This document shows positions 1-6,208 of a DNA stretch of 16,400 bases, piece by piece (the first letter of the stretch is position 1; each line of letters opens with the position of its first letter). This DNA comes from Chloroflexota bacterium (GTDB taxonomy: Bacteria > Chloroflexota > Dehalococcoidia > SM23-28-2 > RBG-16-64-32): assembly GCA_005880055.1 (NCBI GenBank), contig VBJS01000117.1, positions 1 through 16,400 of the forward strand, in the 5' to 3' direction. The translations under genes were made by a program, and so were the position numbers. Under the pieces are notes generated by a model. That model saw nothing but the letters and a program-made list of their open reading frames with translations, was not told where the DNA came from and made no database searches.

Positions 1-144
1 GGCCCGCCGTTCCGCATGTCGGCGCTGGAACATCAGCCGGGCAGAGCCCCGCTCCTCGGCGAGCAGAATGAAGAGCTCTACTGCGGCGAGTTGGGCCTCT
101 CCCGGCGAGGCATGGCGCGCCTGCGCGCAGCGGGAGTGGTCTGA
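1..144 (+). CDS. Class III (CaiB/BaiF) CoA-transferase, C-terminal end only
   Basis: This is an open frame from the window edge to a TGA at 142-144. The last 47 residues match the C-terminal signature of CaiB/BaiF (family III) CoA-transferases: a 'PFRMS' stretch, then 'APLLGEQNEE', then 'LGLSRRGMARLRAAGVV'. Members transfer CoA between acyl-CoAs and free carboxylates through an aspartyl-CoA thioester. The catalytic Asp lies upstream of the window, so activity cannot be judged. The stop overlaps the ATG of the next gene (TGATG), implying translational coupling with the acetyltransferase. A second family member follows at 777, so this is probably a catabolic cluster with paralogous CoA-transferases. 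The family call is firm; the substrate is unknown. Confidence 0.8.
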   Translation, partial: GPPFRMSALEHQPGRAPLLGEQNEELYCGELGLSRRGMARLRAAGVV

Positions 145-671
145 TGGCGAGACGTCCCCGCGCGACCCATGCCGAGGCAGCTTCGGACGGGGAACCGCCA
201 ATCGTCGTCCGGAGTTATGAAGCGGGAGACGCCGAGGCCGTTTGGGCGCTCCACCGAGAAGGCGTCATGGAGACGACTCCCCAATATCCCGAAGTCGATC
301 CCAAGTACGAGGACGATCTGCTGAATATCGAACGCGAATATCTCTGGCCCGGCTCCAAATTCTGGGTCGCGCAGTTCGGCCACGGCGGCCCGCTCATCGG
401 AATGGTCGCCGTCCGCCGCCTCGACACCCAAACTGCCCGGCTCCGCCGAATGCGCGTAACGGCCTCATGGCGCCGCAAGGGCCTCGGTCGGCGGCTCGTC
501 CACGTCGTCGAGGACTGGTGCCGCGAGCAAGCCTACATCCGGATCATTCTCGATACCACCGAGCACCAGGCGGCAGCCCATCGCCTTTATGAGCGCGCCG
601 GCTTTACCCGCAGCGGCGAGCGCACCCTCGGCCCCCTCAGAGTGTTCGATTACGAGAAGAGGCTAAGATGA
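144..671 (+). CDS. GNAT-family N-acetyltransferase
   Basis: This 175-residue protein has a single GNAT fold. About 20 N-terminal residues precede beta-1 ('IVVRSYEAGDAEAVWALH', from residue 20). The acetyl-CoA pyrophosphate loop (motif A) is 'RRKGLGRRL' at about 110-118, preceded by 'ARLRRMRVTASWR' on strand beta-4. Motif B is 'AAAHRLYERAGF' at about 143-154. It would acetylate a primary amine on a protein, peptide or small molecule; the sequence does not say which. The ATG at 144 overlaps the preceding CoA-transferase stop by 1 nt, so the two are probably one transcription unit and this start is favoured. An internal start nearer residue 18 would also keep the fold. A heptanucleotide-repeat hairpin begins just after the stop. 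Confidence 0.85.
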   Translation: MARRPRATHAEAASDGEPPIVVRSYEAGDAEAVWALHREGVMETTPQYPEVDPKYEDDLLNIEREYLWPGSKFWVAQFGHGGPLIGMVAVRRLDTQTARLRRMRVTASWRRKGLGRRLVHVVEDWCREQAYIRIILDTTEHQAAAHRLYERAGFTRSGERTLGPLRVFDYEKRLR

Positions 672-674
672 GGC

Positions 675-747
675 AGGAACAAGGAACAGAGAAGAAGGAA
701 CAACAGCCGTCAAAAGCGTTGCTCCCTTCTCCTTGTTTCCGGTTCCT
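675..747. repeat. Heptanucleotide purine repeats forming a long imperfect hairpin
   Basis: The left arm (675-704) is made of 7-mers of the type GGAACAA, GGAACAG, AGAAGAA, GGAACAA. The right arm (718-747), read on the other strand, is again 7-mer-like (GGAACCG, GAAACAA, GGAGAAG, GGAGCAA). The two 30-nt arms are imperfect reverse complements around a 13-nt loop. The unit starts four bases after the acetyltransferase stop and ends about 30 nt before the next CoA-transferase start. It could act as a transcript-stabilising or attenuating hairpin, but there is no T-run to make it a canonical terminator. It resembles the short tandemly repeated repetitive (STRR) sequences described in cyanobacteria. 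Confidence 0.7.
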
Positions 748-776
748 CGGTGCGCTGGGAAAAAGGGTGCCGCCCC

Positions 777-1991
777 GTGTTTAAGCTTCCTCTTCACGGC
801 GTCCGCGTCCTCGATCTGACGATGGCCTGGGCCGGCCCTTATGCCACTCGGCTTCTGGCCGACATGGGCGCCGAGGTGATCAAGGTTGAGGCGGCCAAGA
901 ACTGGGACCTGCTGCGCACCTACACCGGTCAGCCGCCTGATGTTGAGCGAGTCTGGGACAAGTCGCCGTACTTCAACCATGTCAACCGCAACAAATACGG
1001 TTGCGCCCTCGACCTCTCCAACGACCGTGGGCGGGAGCTGTTACTCAAGCTTGTGACGCTGTCCGATGTTGTGATCGAGAACTTCCGAGCGGAGGTGATG
1101 GACAACCTGCGCCTTTCGTACGAGACCCTTTCGATGCCCGGCCACGGCAAAAGCGGCCCGGAAAGCGGGTTCATCGCCTACGGCACGAACGTCGAGCAGC
1201 TGGCGGGACTCTGTTCGCTTACCGGCTACGAGGACGGCCCGCCGCAGAAGACCGGCATCAGCTACGGCGACCCAATTGCGGGCATCGCCGCTGCCGGCGC
1301 GGTGCCGCTCGCCCTCTGGGACCGCCGGCGCACGGGCCAAGGCCAGTACATCGAGGTCGCCGAGCGCGAGAACCTGGTCGCCGCTATCGGCGAGTTCATC
1401 GTGGGCTACTCAATGAACGGCCGACAGCCGGAGCGGCCAGGCAACCGCCACTCCTCAATGGCGCCGCACGGCTGCTACCCCTGCGCCGGCGAAGACCAAT
1501 GGCTCACCCTTGCCTGCGAGGACGACGCCCAGTTCGCGGCGCTCGCGGCCCTCATCGGGCAGCCCGAGTTGGCGAGAGACGAGCGATTCGCCGATGTGGT
1601 CAGCCGCTATCACAACCAGCGAGAACTCGACGAAATCATCGCCGGCTGGACGAGAAAGCACGACAAGCGCGGAGCGGCCGCCGCCCTCCAGGCCGCCGGC
1701 GTCCCCGCTTCACCCGTGCTTACGGTGATCGACATCTTCGAAGACGAGCACCTGCGCGCCCGCGGCTTCTTCGAGCCGGTCTCGCATACAGTAGCCGGGG
1801 TTTCAGAGATCGAAGCGCCGCACTGGCGCATGAGCGAGACGCCCGCCCACATCCGCCTCCCCGCCCCCTCCTTCGCCGAGCACAACCACTACGTCTTCCG
1901 GGACCTCCTAGGCCTGACGGACCAGGAGATCGCGGATCTCTACGAGGCCGGAGTCACGGGTGCCACGCCGAACCGCGCTGCTCACCAGTAG
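777..1991 (+). CDS. Class III CoA-transferase (CaiB/BaiF), with probable small internal deletion
   Basis: The protein has 404 residues from GTG 777. An in-frame GTG at 750 would add nine residues but lacks a ribosome site, whereas AAGGG lies about 9 nt before 777. Family hallmarks are the N-terminal 'VRVLDLTMAWAGPYATRLLADMGAEVIKVE', split here as 'VRVLDLTMAWAGP' and 'LLADMGAEVIKVE', then 'VVIENFRAEVM', 'TGISYGDPIAG' and 'HSSMAPHGCYPC'. The Asp of 'GDP' (residue 165 from 777) aligns with the aspartate that forms the acyl/CoA intermediate in formyl-CoA transferase. It is closest to the BaiF/racemase-like branch that uses aromatic or branched acyl-CoAs; the substrate is unassigned. One oddity is that 'LSYETL' runs straight into 'SMPGHG', where relatives have roughly 11 more residues. 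The total length is otherwise normal for the family. Confidence 0.85.
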   Translation: MFKLPLHGVRVLDLTMAWAGPYATRLLADMGAEVIKVEAAKNWDLLRTYTGQPPDVERVWDKSPYFNHVNRNKYGCALDLSNDRGRELLLKLVTLSDVVIENFRAEVMDNLRLSYETLSMPGHGKSGPESGFIAYGTNVEQLAGLCSLTGYEDGPPQKTGISYGDPIAGIAAAGAVPLALWDRRRTGQGQYIEVAERENLVAAIGEFIVGYSMNGRQPERPGNRHSSMAPHGCYPCAGEDQWLTLACEDDAQFAALAALIGQPELARDERFADVVSRYHNQRELDEIIAGWTRKHDKRGAAAALQAAGVPASPVLTVIDIFEDEHLRARGFFEPVSHTVAGVSEIEAPHWRMSETPAHIRLPAPSFAEHNHYVFRDLLGLTDQEIADLYEAGVTGATPNRAAHQ

Positions 1992-1997
1992 CCCGAG

Positions 1998-2025
1998 TTG
2001 TCATCCTGAGGCGCGAAGGATCTGG
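1998..2025. repeat. Short interspersed palindromic repeat (ATCCT...AGGAT type)
   Basis: Just downstream of the CoA-transferase stop is TCATCCT followed by a short spacer and AGGATCTGG, giving an ATCCT/AGGAT stem. The same TCATCCT start recurs at 15879-15885 at the speD/dhs junction. Short palindromes of this kind are widely dispersed in many bacterial genomes, often at gene 3' ends. It may act as a 3'-end hairpin between the converging genes here. Confidence 0.45.
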
Positions 2026-2053
2026 TGGTGGGGCGGCAGCATCGCGCAGACAG

Positions 2054-2326
2054 CTAAGCGCTGCCGATTAGACGGAAGGCCCCCCAAACGGCGAAAACCA
2101 GCACTGGGACGAGGCCGAATCCAAACACGAATGACTGCTGCAGCTTAGCCTCCCGGGTGCCCTGGATCAGGGCACGGACGCTGTAGGCCGATACAATGGC
2201 AAGGGCAACTGCAAGCAGGCCGAGCCATAGCCCTTCAAGCGACGTTAGCAATACAGCAACGACCAACGTTACGAGCATTGCACCCATCCGCCATTGAAGA
2301 CCTGGCGGGATCGATCCACAGGTCAA
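2054..2326 (-). CDS. Small integral membrane protein downstream of the iron transporter
   Basis: This 90-residue frame starts at TTG 2326, nine bases after the stop of the ferritin-like/VIT1 gene, with AAGGG just upstream. ATGs at codons 14 and 17 are alternative starts. Two hydrophobic stretches are visible at about residues 15-50 ('MLVTLVVAVLLTSLEG' then 'LWLGLLAVALAIVSAY'). A third lies at about 66-86 ('SFVFGFGLVPVLVFAVWGAF'). A short basic loop separates the last two, so 2-3 membrane helices are likely. I do not recognise the family. Tight spacing and shared strand suggest co-transcription with the transporter, perhaps as an accessory membrane subunit, but that is inference. Gene reality is moderately supported by the hydrophobic pattern and operon position. 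Confidence 0.55.
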   Translation of the reverse strand: MTCGSIPPGLQWRMGAMLVTLVVAVLLTSLEGLWLGLLAVALAIVSAYSVRALIQGTREAKLQQSFVFGFGLVPVLVFAVWGAFRLIGSA

Positions 2327-2334
2327 AAGCGCCC

Positions 2335-3492
2335 TTAACCCCCCGTTGAAACCCCTATCACGCTGCCGATCACATACGTGAGCGCCGCTGCCGCGGCGCC
2401 CAGCGCCGTCTGCCGCAGGCCGCTGAACAGCGCGCTGCGGCCCGTGAACAGCGAGAGCGATGCGCCGACGCCGAAGAGCGCCACCAGGCTGAGGACCGCC
2501 GAGACCACCACGTATCCAAGCGAAACGTCCTCACTCGCCGGAGCGAAGATGAACGGGAGCACCGGCACAACGGCGCCGCCGGCGAAGGCCAGGAATGACC
2601 CCGTCGCCGCGCCCCAGGGCGAACCCAGGCTCGACGGGTCGAGGCCGAGCTCTTCGCGCACGAGCGTGTCCAGCGCCACCTCGGGGTCTTGCATCAGTTG
2701 GGCGGCCATTGCATCCGCCTGCTCACGGGAGACGCCTTTGGCACGGTAAATCAGCGATATCTCGCGCTTCTCCTCTTCGGGCGACACTTCCAGCTCCTGC
2801 CGCTCCAGCTCGATCTGACGCTCGAACAGCTCGCGCTGCGCCCGCATCGAGACGTACTCGCCGGCCGCCATGGAGAACGCGCCGGCGAGCAGCCCCGCCA
2901 CGCCCGCGAGAAGAACGATGTCACCGTGTGTCTGGGCCCCGGCAAAGCCCATAACCAGAGAGGCGTTCGAGACGAGGCCATCGCTGACCCCAAAAACGCT
3001 GGCGCGCAGCGTCCCGCCGCCGCCTCCCCGGTGCCAGCTCTCCCGCTGCGTTATCGCCTCTGCCGGCTGCACCTCGCCGCGCTCCAGCCGCGACATCGTC
3101 TTGCGGTGGTCGCGCTCGTCCGGGGCGATAGCCTGGCCAGCCTCGCCCTGTGCCATGTACGCCGTATAAGCGCCGGCCTCCATGTTTCGCACGATGGGCA
3201 GGACCGACCTCACGCCGAAACGGCGCGCCAGCCAGCCGAGCGCCCGCATCTTCAGGCTGGGGCCGTGTTCCCGGGGGGCAACGCCCGCCTCGCGAAGCTT
3301 GGCTCGCCAGACGTCCGCGTGGTGCACCTCGACCTCCGCCAGCTCCTCAAAGATGGCTCGGCGCTTGGGGTCGCGCTCCGCCTCCGCCAGCATCTGGTAG
3401 ATCGCGATGCCGTCTATCTCGTCGTCCAGATTCGCCTGGTAGCGCTTGATGTCGGCCTGCGTTGCAGTTTCCGGCGTGCGTTCCGTGGTCAC
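2335..3492 (-). CDS. MbfA-type iron transporter: ferritin-like diiron domain fused to VIT1/CCC1 domain
   Basis: This is a 385-residue two-domain protein. Residues about 12-140 form a rubrerythrin/ferritin-like four-helix domain with a full diiron ligand set: E25, E55xxH58, E105 and E126xxH129. A Gly-rich linker (155-160) leads to a CCC1/VIT1 membrane domain with 'ASVFGVSDGLVSNASLVMGF' as the first helix and the family's 'AAGEYVSMRAQRELFERQ' segment. An acidic/basic cytoplasmic stretch (about 215-270) precedes three C-terminal membrane helices. The architecture matches membrane-bound ferritin A (MbfA) proteins, which export Fe2+/Mn2+ across the inner membrane and protect against iron stress, with the ferritin domain probably sensing or oxidising iron. 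The start is GTG 3492, without a clear Shine-Dalgarno. A small membrane protein follows after 8 nt. No Fur-like operator was recognised. Confidence 0.88.
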   Translation of the reverse strand: MTTERTPETATQADIKRYQANLDDEIDGIAIYQMLAEAERDPKRRAIFEELAEVEVHHADVWRAKLREAGVAPREHGPSLKMRALGWLARRFGVRSVLPIVRNMEAGAYTAYMAQGEAGQAIAPDERDHRKTMSRLERGEVQPAEAITQRESWHRGGGGGTLRASVFGVSDGLVSNASLVMGFAGAQTHGDIVLLAGVAGLLAGAFSMAAGEYVSMRAQRELFERQIELERQELEVSPEEEKREISLIYRAKGVSREQADAMAAQLMQDPEVALDTLVREELGLDPSSLGSPWGAATGSFLAFAGGAVVPVLPFIFAPASEDVSLGYVVVSAVLSLVALFGVGASLSLFTGRSALFSGLRQTALGAAAAALTYVIGSVIGVSTGG

Positions 3493-3582
3493 GAGTTCAA
3501 TGATAGCGGAACCACAGGCGAAGCGGCCGTTCGCGCCTACAGGTCGCGGTCTACAGACCCCGGCTTCGCCTCGCTGTCGATC

Positions 3583-4353
3583 TCAAACGTGGCTGAGCGC
3601 GCCGCCCTCTATCCAGATCACCTGGCCGGTCAGATACGCGGCCGCATCCGAGGCGAGGTAGACGACGGCGCCGGCGATCTCCTCCGGCTTGGCCAGGCGC
3701 TTGTACGGCAGGTAGCGTTCCAGCGCCTGCCGTCCCTCATCGCCGCCGATAATCCCCATCCCCGCCGTCCAGCCGGCGCCGATCGCGTTTACCGTCACGC
3801 CTCGGCGCGCCCACTCCAACGCCAGGGCGCGTGTCATGTTCAGCACGCCTGCCTGCGCCGCGCAGTATGCGCCGACGTTCGCCATCCCGCGCTCGCCGAG
3901 CACTGAGGCGATGTTGATCACCCGGCCGTACTCCTGCGAAAGCATACGCTCGCCTGCCGCCCGGCAGGCCAGGTATACGCCGGTGAGGTTCACGTCAAGC
4001 ACTCGCCGCCACTCGGCGGGCGTGATCTCGGTCAGGGGTTTCGCGAACGGCAGGTCCTGCGCGTTTACCAGGACGTCGAGCTTCCCGAACTCCAAGACCG
4101 CCCGCTCGATGGCGGCGCGCACGTCCGCCTCGTCCGCCGCGTCGATGGCCTGGGCGAACCCCTTGCGGTTGAGCGCCCAGACCTCGTTCGCGCAGGAGTT
4201 CGCGGCCACCTCCTCGCGCTGCAAGCGGGTGCTCGTCGTTACACCCACGTTGGCCCCCGCCTCGGCCAGCGCCACAGCCGCCGCCCGCCCGAGCGAGTTC
4301 GAAGCGCCGATAACCAGCGCATTCTTCCCGGCCAGCGAAAACTCGTCCGTCAC
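3583..4353 (-). CDS. SDR-family protein with catalytic Lys replaced (YxxxQ)
   Basis: This 256-residue short-chain dehydrogenase/reductase fold starts at GTG 4353, with AGGA about 9 nt upstream. The frame stays open far upstream, but that part is antisense-like and overlaps the next gene, so it is rejected. The Rossmann motif is 'GASNSLGRAAAVALAEAGA' (16-34). The usual NNAG is 'VNAQ' (96-99), N124 is likely the 'DVNLTG' Asn, and S150 is in 'NIASVLG'. The catalytic Tyr is Y163 but the fourth residue after it is Q167, where active SDRs have Lys. 'KPEEIAGAVVYLASDAAAYLTGQ' (shown here as two halves: 'KPEEIAGAVVYLASD', 'AAYLTGQ') and 'WIEGG' complete the family C-terminus. It is last of a co-oriented SDR/crotonase group. 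It may be a pseudoenzyme or a partner subunit of the canonical SDR 35 nt upstream. Confidence 0.85.
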   Translation of the reverse strand: MTDEFSLAGKNALVIGASNSLGRAAAVALAEAGANVGVTTSTRLQREEVAANSCANEVWALNRKGFAQAIDAADEADVRAAIERAVLEFGKLDVLVNAQDLPFAKPLTEITPAEWRRVLDVNLTGVYLACRAAGERMLSQEYGRVINIASVLGERGMANVGAYCAAQAGVLNMTRALALEWARRGVTVNAIGAGWTAGMGIIGGDEGRQALERYLPYKRLAKPEEIAGAVVYLASDAAAYLTGQVIWIEGGALSHV

Positions 4354-4358
4354 CCTTA

Positions 4359-4410
4359 TTCCTACTTCCCTCTTCCCGCCGCGCCTTCCTACTTCCCTCT
4401 TCCTTCTTCC
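4359..4410 (-). repeat. GGAAGNN heptanucleotide tandem repeats at SDR gene junction
   Basis: Read on the minus strand, the stretch consists of 7-mers such as GGAAGAA, GGAAGAG, GGAAGTA, GGAAGGC and, after a 6-nt GC interruption, GGAAGAG, GGAAGTA, GGAATAA. An 18-nt block (4359-4376 and 4386-4403) is exactly repeated with a 27-nt period. The TAG stop of the upstream SDR (4389-4391) and its last residues (EEEGRGK) are encoded by the repeat. The AGGA/AAGGG part may serve as ribosome site for the downstream gene. Confidence 0.75.
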
Positions 4411-5210
4411 TCCGCCAGCGGCACCACCGGCGCAAACCCCGTCGGCGCGTGCCCGCCGGCGAGCCCGCCGCCGTCCAGCACGATGATCTGCCCGTTCATG
4501 TACGATGTCAGGTCTGATGCCAGGAAAACGCAGAGCGGGCCGAGCTCCTCGTCGCGGCCCAGGCGGCCCATGGGTGTGTACTTTCCGCCCTTCCACCATT
4601 CGGACATCGCCGGGTCGTCGTGCGGAAAGAGCCCCGGCGCTATAAGGTTCGCCTGAATAGCCGGGCCGTATGTGAGCGAGAGCGAGCGCGTGAAGTTGAT
4701 CAGTCCCGCCTTCGCTGTCGTGTACATGAAATTGTCGCGCCCGGCGCGGAGCCCGAAGCCGGAGGTAACGTTGATGATCTTTCCGCTCGCCTGCTTCACC
4801 ATGTGCGGGATGACAGCACGCGAGCAGTACATAGCGCCGGTAAGGTTGGTGTCGATACCGGTGCGCCAGGTCTGGTCCGAAATATCGGTCAGCGAGTTCG
4901 CGAAGCCGGGTGTTATCCCGCCGGCGTTGTTCACGAGGATATCGATGCGTCCGTACTCGGCCAGCGCCGCCTCCACCATCGCGTTGACGCTGCCCGAGTC
5001 GGTCACATCGCATACGACCGGCAGGCACCGACGGCCGCGCTCGCGCACCAGCACCGCCGTCTCCTCGATCTGCGACTGTGTCCGCGCCGTCGCCACAAGA
5101 TCCGTGCCCGCCTCGGCGAGCGCCAGCGCCATTGCCCGCCCAAGCCCGCGCCCGGCCCCCGTCATGATCGCGACACGCCCGTCCAGCCGGAGCTTATCGA
5201 GGATGGGCAC
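4389..5210 (-). CDS. SDR-family NAD(P)-dependent oxidoreductase (canonical active site)
   Basis: This 273-residue classical SDR starts at GTG 5210. The cofactor motif is 'TGAGRGLG' (17-24), with D68 in 'CDVTD' for the adenine ring, 'NNAG' at 94-97 and the structural Asn in 'DTNLTG'. The catalytic tetrad is S150, Y163 and K167 ('YTTAK') with the usual 13-residue Ser-Tyr spacing. The end is 'GQIIVLDGGG' plus a tail 'GGHAPTGFAPVVPLAEEEG' partly encoded by a heptanucleotide repeat. Family members oxidise or reduce hydroxyacyl or alicyclic alcohols. With a crotonase 30 nt upstream, a 3-hydroxyacyl-CoA-type role is plausible but not shown. The ribosome site is weak. The downstream paralogue has lost Lys167 while sharing the same residue numbering, hinting at a duplicated pair. 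Confidence 0.9.
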   Translation of the reverse strand: MPILDKLRLDGRVAIMTGAGRGLGRAMALALAEAGTDLVATARTQSQIEETAVLVRERGRRCLPVVCDVTDSGSVNAMVEAALAEYGRIDILVNNAGGITPGFANSLTDISDQTWRTGIDTNLTGAMYCSRAVIPHMVKQASGKIINVTSGFGLRAGRDNFMYTTAKAGLINFTRSLSLTYGPAIQANLIAPGLFPHDDPAMSEWWKGGKYTPMGRLGRDEELGPLCVFLASDLTSYMNGQIIVLDGGGLAGGHAPTGFAPVVPLAEEEGRGK

Positions 5211-5216
5211 CTTATG

Positions 5217-5251
5217 CTTTCAACTTTCAACTACCAACTTTCAACTCTTGA
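5217..5251 (-). repeat. TTGAAAG heptanucleotide tandem repeat
   Basis: On the plus strand the units are CTTTCAA, CTTTCAA, CTACCAA, CTTTCAA and CTCTTGA in exact 7-nt phase. They occupy the whole junction between the crotonase and the downstream SDR. The crotonase stop (TGA, complement of 5241-5243) lies inside the fourth unit. It is of the same 7-nt period and strand-asymmetric purine bias as the arrays at 675-747 and 4359-4410. Confidence 0.85.
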
Positions 5252-6080
5252 CCGCCCGCCCATCGCCGAACTTACTGTCCCGCCACTCCAGCGCTGCCTT
5301 CAGCCCCTTCTCTTTCGCCATCTGGTAGAACTGCGTAACCACCGGCGCTTGGCGCGCGATAGCATCGCGCTCGGAGGCCATCCGCTGCATCGTGCGAGCG
5401 CCCATCAACTCCATCGCCATGTTCACGATGCGCTTGTTTGCGGCCAGCAGGTCCACGTCGATCATCGCCATCCGGTCGGCCAGGGCATCCACCTCCGCCT
5501 CCAGGCGCTCCGGCGGCACGGCCTTCATCACAAGACCGATGCGCTCTGCTTCGGCGCCGCTGATCGTGTCACCGGTCAGCAGCATGCGCTTCGCCCACTG
5601 TGGCCCGGCCAGGTACGTCCACATATGGTTCACCGGCGAACCCAGCGCCCGCACCGGCGGGTAACCGAAACGCGCGTCCTCCGCCGCGATCACGATGTCG
5701 CAGAGCAACGCAACGTCGGCGCCGCCGGCCAGGCAGTAGCCGTGCACCTGCGCGATTACCGGCTTGTGCATGTCGAAAAGGTGCATCCGCATCTCCAGCG
5801 ACTGCTCCAGCCCCCAGATGTCACGCTCCAGCGAATGGCCGGCGGCCGCGTGCGTCTGCCCCTCGCCGGCGGGTGGCGAGATGTCGTACCCGGCCGAGAA
5901 CGTCCGCCCCGCGCCGCGGATGATCGCGACGTGGACGGCCGGGTCGCGGTCCGCGGCGAGGAGGGCGTCGCGCAACTCTTGCTGCATCTGGATGGAGATG
6001 GCGTTCAGCTTCTCCGGCCGGTTCAGAGTGATCCGTGCCTTCCCGGTATCGGTTTCGTAGAGGATGGTTTCGTAGCTCAT
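5241..6080 (-). CDS. Enoyl-CoA hydratase/isomerase (crotonase) family protein
   Basis: This 279-residue crotonase starts at ATG 6080, chosen over an ATG eight codons upstream because GAGG sits about 7 nt before it. It opens with 'ARITLNRPEKLNAIS'. The first oxyanion-hole segment is 'FSAGYDIS' and the second is 'YCLAGGADVALLCDIVIA', with 'DARFGYPPVRALG' after it. Where enoyl-CoA hydratase has its two catalytic Glu residues, this protein has Asp in 'GGADVAL' and no acid in 'GYPPVRA'. It is therefore unlikely to be a standard hydratase and may be an isomerase, a ring-cleaving or thioester-handling member. It probably acts on acyl-CoA products connected with the neighbouring SDRs and CoA-transferases. 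A palindromic repeat lies in its 5' leader and a heptanucleotide repeat supplies its stop. Confidence 0.87.
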   Translation of the reverse strand: MSYETILYETDTGKARITLNRPEKLNAISIQMQQELRDALLAADRDPAVHVAIIRGAGRTFSAGYDISPPAGEGQTHAAAGHSLERDIWGLEQSLEMRMHLFDMHKPVIAQVHGYCLAGGADVALLCDIVIAAEDARFGYPPVRALGSPVNHMWTYLAGPQWAKRMLLTGDTISGAEAERIGLVMKAVPPERLEAEVDALADRMAMIDVDLLAANKRIVNMAMELMGARTMQRMASERDAIARQAPVVTQFYQMAKEKGLKAALEWRDSKFGDGRAVKS

Positions 6081-6107
6081 GGGCGCCTCACTTCGTCGGG
6101 GCATAGA

Positions 6108-6130
6108 GGCGAGGTATACCTCGCCCCTAC
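6108..6130. repeat. Palindrome of the GTAGGGGCG repeat family in the crotonase leader
   Basis: GGCGAGGTATACCTCGCC (6108-6125) is a perfect 18-bp palindrome followed by CCTAC, so the minus strand reads GTAGGGGCGAGG and then its inverse. It looks like two terminal inverted repeats of the family seen at 6824-6921 and 8109-8207 joined without an interior. It lies 28 nt upstream of the crotonase ATG. If transcribed it forms a strong 5'-leader hairpin. Confidence 0.6.
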
Positions 6131-6208
6131 GTAGGTTGGCGCGAAAAGCTTATCGCTTAGTAGTTAGCGCGGCAAGCGCCCGGCCATCGGCGGCGAACCG
6201 CCGAGGCC

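Noticed and set aside
2689..3906. Long plus-strand open frame opposite the iron transporter gene
   Set aside because: It is antisense to a clear ferritin-VIT1 gene; its translation is Arg/His-rich without domains, typical of high-GC shadow frames.
4359..4403. Possible CRISPR-like repeat because of the exact 18-nt duplication
   Set aside because: There are only two copies, the spacing is 9 nt, and the units resolve into 7-nt tandem repeats.
4354..5028. N-terminal extension of the Lys-less SDR
   Set aside because: The frame is open to 5028 but overlaps the canonical SDR in another frame and includes the repeat array; the SDR fold begins just after GTG 4353.
4620..6134. 504-codon plus-strand open frame
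   Set aside because: It lies opposite two good genes (SDR and crotonase) and crosses their repeat-filled junction; composition is Arg/His-rich and no motif is present.
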